The notes: generated by a model from the sequence alone, not told the origin. A DNA stretch of 64,000 nucleotides from Undaria pinnatifida (GCA_012845835.1 JABAKD010000021.1:15961043-16025042), one strand, 5' to 3'. Shown: positions 44,331-55,134, numbered from the stretch's first letter. Numbers and translations are program-made.

Positions 44331-44622
44331 GAGTAGCATCTTACAAGTTTCGTGGTAGAAAAGTCAAATAATGGCTGGGCACGGGCATACTGACAGCTAC
44401 ATGGTATCCGTTTCGATTTAAGACAGTTACCGGTACCTGGTATAAAATAAAAATAAAAATAGGAGAGGTCTACTTGGCTCGACAAGCCCCTCTCTTAAAC
44501 CGTGCCTCCCTCCCCGTGACAACACTTCAATAAAAGAAAGCGTTCGGTCTCACCTTTGTACTGCTGTAGAATATCTTGTATACTCGTATAGTAGGTACAC
44601 CGCCAATCAACTTCTCGTGATA
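44331..44622. other. Dispersed repeat, also near 48170-48430
   Basis: GATTTAAGACAGTTACCGGT, GAGAGGTCTACTTGGCT and CCCCTCTCTTAAACC match GTTTAAGACACGTACCGGTG, GAGAGGTCTGCTTGGCT and CCCCTCTCTTAAACC near 48255-48340. Both copies neighbour a SINE-A element. No gene. Confidence 0.5.
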
Positions 44623-44797
44623 CTATTAATACTCGTAACAGCTCCGCAATCGTTTGCTGTAGGCCGGCCTGGGGGCTCAGCTTCTCCCGCTACTAACCGC
44701 TCCGTAGTCGTTTGCAGTATGCCGGCGTGGGATCTCAACTTCTCCCGCTACTAACCGCTCGGTAGTCGTTTGATGTATGCCGGCCTGGGACCTGGAC
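44623..44797 (+). repeat. 58-bp tandem repeat, 3 copies
   Basis: The CTTCTCCCGCTACTAACCGC marker occurs at 44681 and 44739. A diverged first unit starts near 44623. Each unit contains GTAGTCGTTTG and TATGCCGGC words. Confidence 0.75.
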
Positions 44798-45103
44798 CGA
44801 GCCAACTCCTCAACTACTGCAAGAATGATCCAACACTACTGCCACGTGGTTCGCCCCAAAAAATGGTTGCAGTTCTAAAGGTGTACCTGATACCTGCTAT
44901 CTATGTAATACTAGGAATGTTGGGGAGGGCCTGTTACATAATACCAGTGGTATATACCGGTTTTAATAGGGCTGCCGGGTTCGTGAGACTGTAAGCTTTA
45001 AAACAATGCACACGCACATCAGTCAGTTGTGAGTTGTGAGATCGAGAATTCGTCGAAACTTGTTCCAATAAACGGGCGATCTCCCAAAGTCAAATGCGAA
45101 GGC

Positions 45104-46026
45104 GATGTTGTTGTTGTTGTTGCTGTCTCACATTAACTACTGTCAAACATCTAGAGTACGTGGTCACACAAAGGTGCTGGAGCCCTAGGAAGATCCGAAA
45201 AACCAAATGAAAGCAAAATTCGTCCGGGATTTAAATGCTACGCTTTCCCGCCTAAAAACCCACGGTACGAAGAAGGCGCACAAGTGAAATGATCCAATGT
45301 GCAAACTGAACTCACATGGCCGAGGGTATCCACTACTACGGCATCGAGTTCCCCCGTTCCCACAACTAACCGATCAGCGACTCGCGGGTACAAACTACAG
45401 CGGTTGTGCTAGTGGGGTATTAGTCCTTTTGACCACTTGCAAACGGTTAACCAAAAGCTTACCCAAACTAAGCCTTACAACACTCCCCCCCCCTGAACCG
45501 GCGGAATAGCAGGTCGGCCGGATATACGGGCGGGCCTGTCAATTATCCAAGCCGTTTCATTTCCTGGGTATACCGGGGAGAGTATTTTTCAAGTTCGACA
45601 CGGGGAAAGTCTGAAAAAGTTTATCAGGGTGGATGTGGGTTTATAACCCACGACCCACAAAAAACATGGTCTGTCGACGACGCCATTTGTTGAGGTATTA
45701 GTGGGGTATTAGTCCGTTTGACCACTTGCAAAAGGTTAACCAATAGCTTACCAAAATTGCCATATAACAGCTGCCTGCACCGCACGAACCGCACCTTAAT
45801 CGTCAGCACAGACGAACGCGCCTGCTGTCTGGAGTGCTGTCAGAGTGACGACCCGCGGGCATGCAGTGAAAAATGGGCAATCGAACCAAAAACCACCATA
45901 CAAAATATCAATGATCGCCACCCCGTCTTTCCCAGTTACTTGACAGGTTGTAGCGCAGCTCTGAGCTACGATGCCCTGGTCTGAAAATTGAAAATTGCGG
46001 GGGGTCGTTCCCCATGAAGGGTATAC
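45104..46026 (-). repeat. Dispersed ~550-bp repeat, interrupted copy
   Basis: Reverse complement of 31545-32090, in two parts: 46026-45770 and 45406-45104. The break corresponds to a single point in the other copy. The outer end carries a (GTT)n tract at 45105-45120. Confidence 0.8.
45407..45769. mobile_element. 363-bp TRIM-like insertion
   Basis: The segment is absent from the paralogous site near 31789. It begins TGCTAGTGGGGTATTAGTCC and ends CCATATAACA. Two direct repeats of about 76-79 bp lie at its ends (45407-45482 and 45691-45769). Both start with TG and end with ACA, and share GACCACTTGCAAA(C/A)GGTTAACC. Terminal direct repeats with TG/CA ends fit a miniature LTR element (TRIM), but I see no target duplication, primer site or purine tract. 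The two repeats differ clearly, so it would be old. Confidence 0.45.
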
Positions 46027-46547
46027 TCGTACAATGCAAGTAGCCGAGCCTATTGGCATAGGATTTGTTCAGGGTGTCAAACTTTTATATCTAGCTCAAC
46101 TGGTTTCAAACAATCTGGTCATTATCGACAACTTATGACATGTATCATCCACGTTACACATGAGGTGCATGATATGGATACCTCATACACATGAATGACA
46201 CGTATGACACGATACAACGCATAATACCAGCCTCCAGCTCTAGTCTACACTAATCTTCGAAAAATAAAAAGGCAGCTTGCTGATAACTGCTGTCACGTCA
46301 GCTCTGAGTCCAGGTACTGTACAGCAGTACTGGCGCTGTTCGATATTCTCAACAGCAGTTAGTTCTGAGTTCTGCTGTTATGTTATACATACGACCAGGA
46401 CCAAGCCAAACAACTGCAGTGCACGCGTTTGCACACAGCCCAAGTTCCCAAATGCACCATTGAGAAAATTGTTGGAACTTTCCAAGGTTACAGTCCCGTC
46501 CGGTGTCCGCAGCTGCAGCGCCCATGACAAACCGCAAAAACAGGGGA

Positions 46548-46587
<40 letters not shown>

Positions 46588-46588
46588 C
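46548..46588 (+). repeat. (GTT)n microsatellite
   Basis: About 13 GTT units followed by CTCACATTAACT, the same flank as at 45121 and, inverted, 32055 and 43200. It is another tail of the dispersed repeat. Confidence 0.9.
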
Positions 46589-47085
46589 TCACATTAACTC
46601 GCATAATCAAGTCCGTGGTCACAGGACAGGCTCCAGTCACTCTGGAGCTGAGGAATACCCCATGTATACAAGCTGGGGCGGCCAAGAAACCCATAATCCG
46701 TCAGTCAGGCATATCTTTTGAGCGACAGTGACCCACTGCAAACTGAGCATATCCTCGTAATCAGTTAGATACGGTGGTCGTTTTAAGCCCTCCAGCTTGA
46801 GAATCTGCCAAGTTGGTGCCGAAAAAAGTGGTCGCTACTCACGTCTCCTAGTTTGAGCATTTTTTTCATGATTTTTTTGTGTTGCTTTTTCTAAAATTGC
46901 TCAAAATACAACGTGGATGGAATTTGCTCAATTTTACTGGGCATGTACATCTTGGGACGAGGAGTAGGGACATATGCGTTTCATTTCATGGGTCACTTTC
47001 GTTCGAAAGTTATGGATGAATCCCTGAAATATATGTAAATTTGTATGCAGAGGCCCTTCGGTGGAAACTTGGCCATGCACCTCTC
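46589..47085. other. No gene seen
   Basis: No repeat family or coding region is supported in this stretch. Confidence 0.35.
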
Positions 47086-47331
47086 AATTTTCGAAGTTAG
47101 GACCTGAAATTTTGACACGTGATTTGGATCAAGCTCACCAAAACAGTACTTGGCGAACTCAAAAAAAAAAAGGCCGACATATGATATGGCCGGCCAAAAT
47201 TTTTCCAAAATCATGAACTTGATGAAAAGTCAATGGATTTTTTTTTTTTTTTTAGTTCGCCAAGTACTGTTTTGGTGAACTTGGTCCAAAGCACGTGTCA
47301 AAATTTCACGTCCGACCTCGAAAAAATGAAC
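47086..47331. repeat. Hairpin element, ~85-bp arms
   Basis: The left arm (about 47088-47171) and right arm (about 47246-47331) are inverted copies: GAAATTTTGACACGTG, then GGATCAAGCTCACC and AAAACAGTACTTGGCGAACT, then poly-A or poly-T at the loop side. The 75-bp loop contains its own palindrome (GGCCGACATATGATATGGCC). It could be a foldback MITE or a small-RNA hairpin; no target duplication was identified. Confidence 0.8.
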
Positions 47332-47627
47332 GCAGCACAGCGATATTGGCTTGTTTTGAGCGTCTTGGCCGGCCCAGCTTGTACCCAAGTTGCCACAATT
47401 GTTACCGGTAACACAAGAAAATCGCACATCTACTACTGTTGTTACCACTACTGCTGTGGCCGCCATTTTCTTCAAGTTTCCAATGTGTAGGGAGGCGTTT
47501 CCGTTTAGGATACATTACGCCGCATTGCGGTACCGCAAATAATGCTTGTCACCCACCGTCAACTCCAGGTACCTATGACTTGTGTCACCGGCACCGGTAA
47601 CGTCCGGCCTGAAAATAAAGAGGGAAG
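47332..47627. other. No gene seen
   Basis: A run of TACTACTGTTG-type triplets lies near 47430-47460. No coding support. Confidence 0.3.
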
Positions 47628-47842
47628 ACATATTCCGGGCATGTCACGGATCCGGTCGCTTCTCGCGGGCCAGATATAGTCAGCGTGACCCGACCCGACA
47701 CGTGATAGCCAAAAAAAATCCTGACCCGACCCGTGCCATTTCGCACACCTCTTGCCCCGACCCGACTGGACCTGTGAGAACTTGAAACCTCCTGACCCGA
47801 CCCGCTGGTCGGATTTTGACCCGCGAAGATCCCTGGATATTA
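47628..47842 (-). repeat. GGGTCGGGTCA palindromic minisatellite, copy 4
   Basis: On the minus strand it begins ATATCCAGGGATC, then TTCGCGGGTCAAAATCCGAC, has three GGGTCGGGTC blocks and ends with GGATCCGTGACATGCCCGGA. The TTTTTTTTGGCTATCACG word near the right end matches copy 3. Confidence 0.8.
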
Positions 47843-48464
47843 CGTTGTCCCGATCCGATCCAGGGACATACCGGCAACGCCCATTCTCAGAAATTTCGAA
47901 CACCTATCATACTACAGCAGTAACTTACCATATCATCCGGGAAATGAAATGGTGCACCTCCGGGTTTTCACACAGACGCGATCTGCGACTGATTTCACAA
48001 AAGAAAAAAAAATTCCAACCAGAAAGACGGCGCTACTGTGTAGGCGCGTAGTAGCATCCACCAACCGGCACACTTCCAAGTCAAACCGCTATGCATGCCC
48101 TAGTTACCTGCCCGCGTAGCTGAGCAGTGAGCACCGGTAAATCCTAGCACAGGCGAGTTTACGATTGAACACAGCCCACTTTAAGAGAAACACCGATTTC
48201 AGACAGGCCATCCGGCTTGGCCCTAGCATACCGAGAGCTACAAAGTACCCACTCCAGTTTAAGACACGTACCGGTGTAAGAGAGGTCTGCTTGGCTTTCT
48301 CTCTTAAACCGGTGACACACCCCTCTCTTAAACCCTTTGGGGACTTGATCAGGAAAAAAAACTCGAAAATGCCCCGACCAATTCGGCATGGATCACACGA
48401 AAGAGAGCGTTTCACTGGGGTAAGGCATGTGTCCGAACCAGAACCGCAACGTAAGGAACGCAAT
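47843..48464. other. No gene; dispersed repeat near 48170-48430
   Basis: See 44331-44622 for the shared repeat. A 119-codon minus frame (48104-48463) overlaps it and is not supported as a gene. Confidence 0.4.
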
Positions 48465-48700
48465 TAGACGCGAGTCGACGAGGGAAGAAACAGCTGGAGT
48501 CTTCTCGCGGTAAAAATGAAGGCGTGTACCGTAGTGGGGAGGGAGGAGAAAAGCCTGCATACTCGTAGTGACCCCAGATCTGAGTTAGGTCCAGGGACGG
48601 CAAAGGTTGAGAAAAAAAAGTGCGAAGATAATAGCAGAAGGGGTGAGCAAACAAACCAATAAACAAACAAATAGACGAGACAAAAACCAAAAAAACAAAA
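48465..48700 (+). repeat. SINE-A copy 3, body only
   Basis: Contains GAGTCGACGAGGGAAGAAA, TTCTCGCGG, GTACCGTAGTGGGGAGGGAG, GTGACCCC, then AAAAGTGCGAAGATAAT and an A-rich end. The tRNA-like head is not visible upstream. Confidence 0.7.
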
Positions 48701-48868
48701 TATGCGACACGGATGCAGCACGGCGATACGCGTGCTGCTCCACAAGATTCCTAGGCGCTCGAAAATATCAATATCGTCGCTTTTTACGTCGCTTTGTCTG
48801 GGCCTCAGGACGGACAAAATCGTAGCCCCCCGTGTATCTGGTAAAGGATACAACATCCGCGAAGAAAC

Positions 48869-49112
48869 ATACCAGGCAGGGCTGTTCACGGGTCATGCCC
48901 CGGCCCCGCGGGTCAGGTCAGAAGCTTTTCAACAACTTCACGGGTCTAGTCGGGTCGGATCAGGAGATGTTCGAAATCCCACGGGTTGGGTTGGGTTGGG
49001 TTGGGCCGGTTCTCGGGTCAGCAGCTTTCCTGATATCACGTGTCGGGTCGGGTCATCCCGGTCCGATTTGACCCGCAAAAAGTGATCCCACCCGTGAAAA
49101 TCTCTGAAAACA
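48869..49112 (+). repeat. GGGTCGGGTCA palindromic minisatellite, copy 5
   Basis: The left end GGGCTGTTCACGGGTCATG pairs with the right end TTTGACCCGCAAAA, then CCCGTGAAAATCTCTG. Internal blocks include a GGGTTGGGTTGGGTTGGG variant near 48985-49005. Confidence 0.8.
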
Positions 49113-49784
49113 CACTAACAAAAATCCAGGTACCGTACCAGGTATGAGAGAGATCATACGTTGACTCGTGCGCCACGATAGGACAGGCAGCACTTTTTTT
49201 CCTTTCTTTTCCCCTTGGATGCCGCGGGCTCCTTAACCTAAAGTGGTCGGAAATTTTCGTCATCGTTCTTGTGTGGCAATATGATTTTTCGTACGCCTAG
49301 GCCGGTTTTGTCCCCCGGGTTTGCCCTTTAAACTTTCAGGTTGACTCAAAAAAAGAAGTAGCTTTTTGCTTGATTGATGATTGTTGGTGATTGTTGTTGG
49401 TTGATCGATGATTGTTGAGGTATCACGTGGAGGTATCATATACCCCCCAAGCGAGGGGTCTCCGAGAAATATCCGTGAATCTGTACCTACTATTACTATC
49501 ATTACTAGTGGCGTGTGTCGAATGCATGCATCCGTGAAAAAAACACACACAGCAGCAGCAGTAGAATCCAGGTATCGTAACATACGTTCAGTACTGCACC
49601 CACACTTTGGACGCAAGCTATTAATAGTCATACCTACAACTAGTCTATCTACAAGTGCCTGTCACCGTGAAATAAAAAGAGATATTTTCGGGAAAAAAAG
49701 AAATTTTCCACTCAAATACGGAGAGCCACGGGGAAATAATATGGGGGCGTCATCGGTGGGAATCCGACTTACAGGACATACTTG
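49113..49784. other. No gene; possible LTR fragment
   Basis: TGTTGAGGTATCACGTGGAG near 49414 resembles the start of the second direct repeat at 45689 (TGTTGAGGTATTAGTGGGG), so it may be a decayed LTR end. Nothing else is supported. Confidence 0.25.
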
Positions 49785-50065
49785 ATAAACTGATGCATTT
49801 CCTTCGACAGCCGTCAGATTTAGTCTCCCTCTAAAACGGGTTTTGTAGGTCCCGCGCACAGGTTGATTAACCTCACCCTGTTGACCCTGGGACAAGCTAT
49901 ACTGTAGTTCTAAGGCGAGTTGCCGACCTATATCCTCAATGAGGACACACACCCAGTGATACGCGCGATCGGATTAACACACAGCACAGCATGCAAATAT
50001 GAGTTTCGACGAAATTTTCGATCTCACAGCTGGATGGAGTGTATTTTTATCTTCAATAATATATA
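49785..50065 (-). repeat. Composite satellite-family copy, inverted
   Basis: Very similar to 5126-5425 over its full length: GACTTACAGGA(C/T)A, CCGTCAGATTT, GCGCGAT(C)GGA, GAGTTTCGACGAAA, CGATCTCACAGCTGGA. This gives the unit a dispersed, not only tandem, character. Confidence 0.8.
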
Positions 50066-50278
50066 TAGGTGGCACGATAGAGGCGTTCTATGCTTCACCC
50101 AACACAACAATCGCTTTGAGTAACCTGAAGATGCTTTTGTGATGAACAAACCCATGGTTTAAGCATACAAACAAACTTCTGTTGCAAAACAAAAATGTCA
50201 TATAACGTCATACAATTTTGCTATTCCGACGATAGTATTAATAGTATTAATGGTATTATTAGCATTATTAGTATTAAT

Positions 50279-50357
50279 AGGTTAATGAGCCCCGTCATGC
50301 AGAAAACAGTTTTGCCAAAAAATGGTATACCTCAATGCCTTAATCGTAGCACGCGTA
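50279..50357 (-). repeat. 80-bp tailed element, copy
   Basis: On plus: GGTTAATGAGCCCCGTCATG, AACAGTTTTGCCAAAAAA, GGTATACCTCAATGCC, ATCGTAGCACGCGT. On the minus strand the 3' end runs into TATTAATACTAATAATGC-type simple sequence (50278-50230). Confidence 0.75.
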
Positions 50358-50471
50358 AAAGGTTTTAACTTTGCACACACAGATTCGGCGACACGGGTAG
50401 AAGACGATCTCGGCCACGACAATACACGCCCTACCAACGTGAACAGATTAGATCTTACCGCTTTCCATGTG

Positions 50472-50768
50472 CAGTAAAACAGTACAGTAGCACAGCAGTA
50501 CAGTAGTACAGTAGTACAGGAGTACAGTAGTACAGGAGTACAGGAGTAGTACAGGAGTACAGTAGTACAGTAGTACAGTAGTACAGTAGTACAGTAGTGC
50601 AGCAGTACAGTAGTACAGTAGTACAGTAGCACAGTAGTACAGCAGTACAGTAGTACAGAAGTACAGTAGTACAGTAGTGCAGCAGTACAGTAGTACAGTA
50701 GTACAGTAGTACAGTAGCACAGCAGTACAGCAGTACAGTAGTACAGCAGTACAGTAGTACAGTAGCAT
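50472..50768 (+). repeat. CAGTAGTA minisatellite, ~300 bp
   Basis: Units AGTACAGTAGTAC with CAGCAGTA and AGGAGTA variants repeat with a 9-bp basic period. The TTVLLYYC frames on the minus strand are by-products. Confidence 0.95.
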
Positions 50769-50928
50769 ATACCGTAAATAGTGGTGAACCGTGTTAATAA
50801 GACGATTCCGTTTCGGGAGATACATAAGACCGGGAAAATCGGCTTGTCACGAAAAACATACATTTGCAGTTGATGTGTGCTCATTTTTCTAGTAGTGAAA
50901 TACAACATCTTCACCCCTAGATCAAGGC

Positions 50929-51230
50929 TACGGTAGGGGGAGGTACCCCCAATTGTTCACTACCGTATCTTCAGCAGTCGCGCGAGTGCCTCTGTACCTC
51001 ACTCACAAAAGCACGTTCGGCGATTTCTTTCGTTGCAGCGTGGCTAACCATGCCTTTACGTATTCGTATCAAGAATGTTGGACAGCACGAACGAAAGAAA
51101 GCCTGTGACCGTAAGGAACAGGGGGGTCACTCACGCGAGTGACACCGAGCCACTGAAAAAAAAATCAAGTGGCCAAAAGTGGCCAAAAGGGGGTAAAACA
51201 ACATAACCCCCCTACCGTAGCATTGGTCCC
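50929..51230 (+). repeat. MITE-like element, CGGTAGGGGG ends, copy 2
   Basis: A perfect terminal inverted repeat of 14 bp: GCTACGGTAGGGGG (50929-50942) and CCCCCTACCGTAGC (about 51217-51230). The interior matches 36803-37076 in parts. Size and structure fit a MITE. I could not settle the target duplication. Confidence 0.7.
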
Positions 51231-51778
51231 TACCACAAACAACAACTGCAAACCCATTTTGGGAATATAATTACTTGGAATTAGTGTCAGAAGGGGTTTT
51301 GGGGCTGGCTCCAGGGGGGTCAAGTTGACGTAAGACACCTAAATTGGCGTTTAACGGGGCGGTCTTAAATGGGGTAGGCACGCCACTGCCGTATTCGGAA
51401 ACCCCAAAAACCGCTGTTTCATTGGTCAACCTGGTCAAACAATGACCTTGGTTGGGTTAGCCCTGCATGTTGAAGACGGTTTGGTTCGCTTTCGCAGTAT
51501 AAATAGTAGGAGATAGGTTAGAAGCTTGGATTTGAGATAAGATATTATTCTGCTTTTGTTTTGGGTAGTTAAAGCTGACGTCACCAAAAGTATAAGTGCA
51601 ATGGGAAAAACGGTTCAAAAAACAATAAGTTCATCATGATCCCTGAAGGCAAATCCGTTCATGGTTATTGTTATTCAAAATCTTCCTATCCGTCACCCCT
51701 TCTCCCAATATTTTGACGCAAGATATTCCCCCGGGTGCCCGTGGAAACTAAGAACGGATACAACCTATTATATTATAA
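51231..51778. other. No gene seen
   Basis: A diverged unit of the 82-bp repeat (AATTACTTGGAATTAGTG) lies near 51265. Otherwise nothing is supported. Confidence 0.35.
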
Positions 51779-52290
51779 AAAATGAAAATACACTCCAGCT
51801 GTGAGATCGACGATTTTGTCGACACTCATCTTTGCAAGCTGTGTGTGATACTCCGATCGCGCGTATTACGGGTTGTGTGTCCTCGTTAAGGATATAGGTC
51901 GGCGACTCCCCTTGCAACTACAGTGTAGCTATCAGGGTCAACAGGGTGATGTTAGGCAGTCTGTGCGCGGAAACTATAAAACCCGTTTCTGAGGGGGACA
52001 AAATCTGACAGCTGTGGAAGGAAATGCATCGGTTTATCACGTGAATACTGTAAGTCGAGTAACCGGTGAGGGGAGGGCGGAGTTTTGAAGGACGTGGGGG
52101 CCTGATTTTGATCAAAAAGGAGCGGGGTTGGGGGGGGGGGGGGGGAGGGGCGGGGCAGCTCAAGTTGTGCGTGGAAACTATAAATCCTTCAAGGGGATAA
52201 ATCTGACGGTTTTGGGAAGAAAAAAAAAGCACCAGTTTATCATGGGGGGGGGTTGGGGCGGGGGCGGGGCGGGTGGGGCAGCTCACTCTG
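51779..52290 (+). repeat. Composite satellite-family copy, plus strand
   Basis: Full order visible: AAAATGAAAATACACTCCAG and the AGCTGTGAGATCGACGA core, then GTCGGCGACTCCCCTTG, GCGCGGAAACTATAAA, TCTGACAGCTGTGGAAGG, AAGTCGAGTAACCGGTGAGG, then G-runs, a second partial GGAAACTATAAATCC block and more G-runs. Confidence 0.85.
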
Positions 52291-53654
52291 TGTATATATG
52301 ACATGATAGTATAAATAACCTACGGAATAGCGTGTCATATTAGAAAAACCTCTTGCGGATTGAGCTGGAGAGTAAGGGACGGTTAAAGGAAGAAAATATA
52401 TACTGTATATATGATGACCCCGACCGCACACCGCAAGCAAGGAATACTATTAATAACGCCGTGCTCAGTACTACTGCTCAGTATTTTCGATCCTTCGAAT
52501 TTTCGAACTTCGAATGTATCAGAGACATTTTTTTTAAAACCATAACGGGCCGACAAAACATCTCCAGCTATAGACCTCGTGCATCATGCATGCAATAGCG
52601 CCATCACCACCACAACGTAAAGAGAGTCGTAAGTGTGTTCGTAGTTCGGAATGTGGCGTTGTTGATCTCGCAGTAGCTCTTTGTCATAGTCTTCATCACC
52701 GGACGTTCCGGCAAGACACCAGGAGCCTACAGACCGTGTTTGTGCTTGTGTTTGTGGCTGTGGCTGTGGCTGTTGTTATCGTTAATCTCGAAGTATAACC
52801 ATAGATCGTCACCATAATCTAGTCTGCAGGTAGGTGGAAAAACCCAAATGAAGCGAAACCGGTCGAGGCACCAGCACGACACAGCCTTTCCGCGGCCTCC
52901 TGTTGGTCCAACAACCCAAAAACCCCAAAAAGAGACACGTGCCACATGTAACACCTCCAAAATACTACTGGTGCGGTACATGACATCACTGAAATTTACT
53001 ACGAGTTACTACGAGCGCGCGATGTACCTACACAGCTTATAGCCCACAACTAGCCCCGCATCTGCACTGCCAAATTCCAACCTTGCATTTTTCATCTCGA
53101 TTTTACCTTCATGGGCAAAGCCACATGTGTCACTCCTGCCCTCGCCCTCTGTACATGTTTTCAGGTGTATCGCAAAGAGGGGTCAGCATTCCCACTGTCG
53201 ATACTGATCGTCTTTAACTAACTCGCGCCCTCTGGCATTCCACGAGTCAACTTCCGTTGAAGCAAAAAAACAAACTGCGCACTCAAACTCGCGAAATCGC
53301 GAAGCTGTCAGTAGCTACGAGTTTTACCACTATAGACTCCCGGGGGCTGCATGCTACTTGTAAACACAGCACTTGCTGTGTGAAGCGCTGTCAGTGCACA
53401 ACATCACCATCGCCGGACAAGATTATTCCTCGTACAGCCACACTACTTACCACGAACTCCAAATCCCCGACCCCAAAAAACATGGGTGCTTTTCTTAATG
53501 GTTTTTGTATGGTATGGGTTCGCCTTACCGGTTTCAAATCCCCAAACATACCATATAAGGTAGCAAAAATATTACGTTTTTATAGGGGTTTTTAGGCTTT
53601 TGGGGGGGGGATTGGGTGTTGTTTTTCATCGAGCACAAGAGGGCGTAGACCCAA
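52291..53654. other. No gene seen
   Basis: A GTGGCTGTGGCTGTGGCTG triplet-pair run lies near 52752. Frames are short and none has domain-like composition. Confidence 0.35.
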
Positions 53655-53695
53655 CCCAACCCTAACCCTAACCCTGATTCTAACCTTAACCCTCA
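53655..53695 (-). repeat. Interstitial CCCTAA tract
   Basis: Three to four CCCTAA units with decay (CTTAACCCTCAC) follow ACCCAACCCAACC. It is in the opposite orientation to the 6768 tract. Confidence 0.7.
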
Positions 53696-54668
53696 CTATG
53701 GCTAGCCGCGCGATTTTGATAATCTGGCAAGGAAAATGCGATCCACCGCAAAAACGTGATATTATAGGTACTGTACCGGGCATGATACATTGGGAGGTTT
53801 TGAGGACGCGGTAAAGTCTTGGTACTGGGTTGTGCTGCCTGAGCCCTACCGAGCAGCGAAAGCGAAAAAGACGTATGCATCCCGTCTAATGAGCTTGCTC
53901 GAGTGGCACTCACGACAAACACATTGAAAGAAAAGGGGGGGGGGGGATGAAACAACAAATCCTGGCTCACTGCCTCTCCTCCCCCCCCCTGATTTCCGAA
54001 GCAGACTACACCAATCACTAGGACGCTACAGGCAGAAGCTGGGGGGGGCTGTACTCAGTTTGTGCATTGCCGTAGTCGTATGACCATAGACTCTCGCATC
54101 CCTACTATGCCGAACCGGAGCCCATCGGGCTTACATCAACCAGGCAGAGGGGAAACCTGTTGGGGGGGGGTAAGTGACGAGCACAGCATCAACCATACCA
54201 AGCAGACCGGGCTACCGGGGTAGGCTATTTGTCGTTACTCTGCAAAGACAGGAGGAATTGTACGTCACCAGCGCAGCATGTCAACACGTCTGCGATTACA
54301 CGTTCTTCCTGTTAGTACACGCTTGATGATACAATCGCAGATCGTCGTTATCTTGGTCGCAAAAACTTGGGTATCTCAGAGCGGGCTAAAACCAATATTC
54401 TTGTCTGCCTGTCGTTCTTTCTCGGCGACAAGACGATCGCGGACCAGCATCCCATTACCGACCGACCACGCAACACACGCTATGGTAAAGGCTCACCAGC
54501 TTCTTTGCCTTCTGAGGGTGGTTGCTCAAGGAGCTCCACGTACCTTGCCGAAAACAGAACCGGAGCAGATTTTGAAAGATCTCCCCAATGGAAAACACAA
54601 TGGCTTAGATATACAACGAAACATGTTGCAACACAATATTGAAATTCCAACGGTTGTCGGCGATTTAA
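53696..54668. other. No gene seen
   Basis: A 173-codon plus frame (54278-54799) runs into the next repeat, so its C-terminal 45 residues are repeat-encoded. An overlapping frame with CLSFFLGDKTIADQHP has no recognisable domain. I leave both uncalled. Confidence 0.3.
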
Positions 54669-54775
54669 AATTAAGAACCTCCGTCATTCAGAATGTTTTT
54701 CGCCAAAAAAGGTGTTTTCCGCCGAAAAAAGGTATACCTCAATACCTCTATCGTGCATTCAGTCGCGTCCAAGGT
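54669..54775 (-). repeat. 80-bp tailed element with internal duplication
   Basis: On plus: TTAAGAACCTCCGTCATTCA, GAATGTTTTTCGCCAAAAAA, GGTATACCTCAATACC, TCTATCGTGC. It is about 25 bp longer than other copies because the CGCCAAAAAAGG segment is duplicated. Confidence 0.7.
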
Positions 54776-54999
54776 CAACAGCAGCCTATCACAGAATAGC
54801 CGTGGGGGGGGGTAGCTCCTTTCCTCGTTCGTAAGACCGACTGTATAATGGCGTTGAAGCTTGTCCGGGCGTACTTTAGCCTCCAGCCCCATTCGACTCG
54901 CTCCGCGCCTGGCACGCCACCTTGCCGATTCGCGTCGCACCCTATGCTGCCGCCCCTTTCTCAGTGGTTTCCCATCCCTTCCCCTATCCCACCCTCCCC

Positions 55000-55134
55000 T
55001 CCCCTCCCCCTCCCCTCTCCTCCCCTACCCTACCCTACCGTACTGTACCCTACCCTACTCTACTCCACCCTACCCTACCCTACCCTACTCCACCCTACCC
55101 TACCCTACCCTACTCTACCCTACCCTACCCTATC
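55000..55134 (+). repeat. (CCCTA)n array
   Basis: A C-rich stretch (CCTCCCC) passes into CCCTACCCTAC units with rare CTCTA and CACCC variants. Frames rich in PTLPYPTL are by-products. Confidence 0.9.

Noticed and set aside
50282-50914. 210-codon minus frame rich in TTVLLYYC
   Set aside because: Encoded by the CAGTAGTA minisatellite.
54278-54799. 173-codon gene
   Set aside because: The C-terminal part is encoded by the 80-bp dispersed element and the rest shows no domain or codon evidence.
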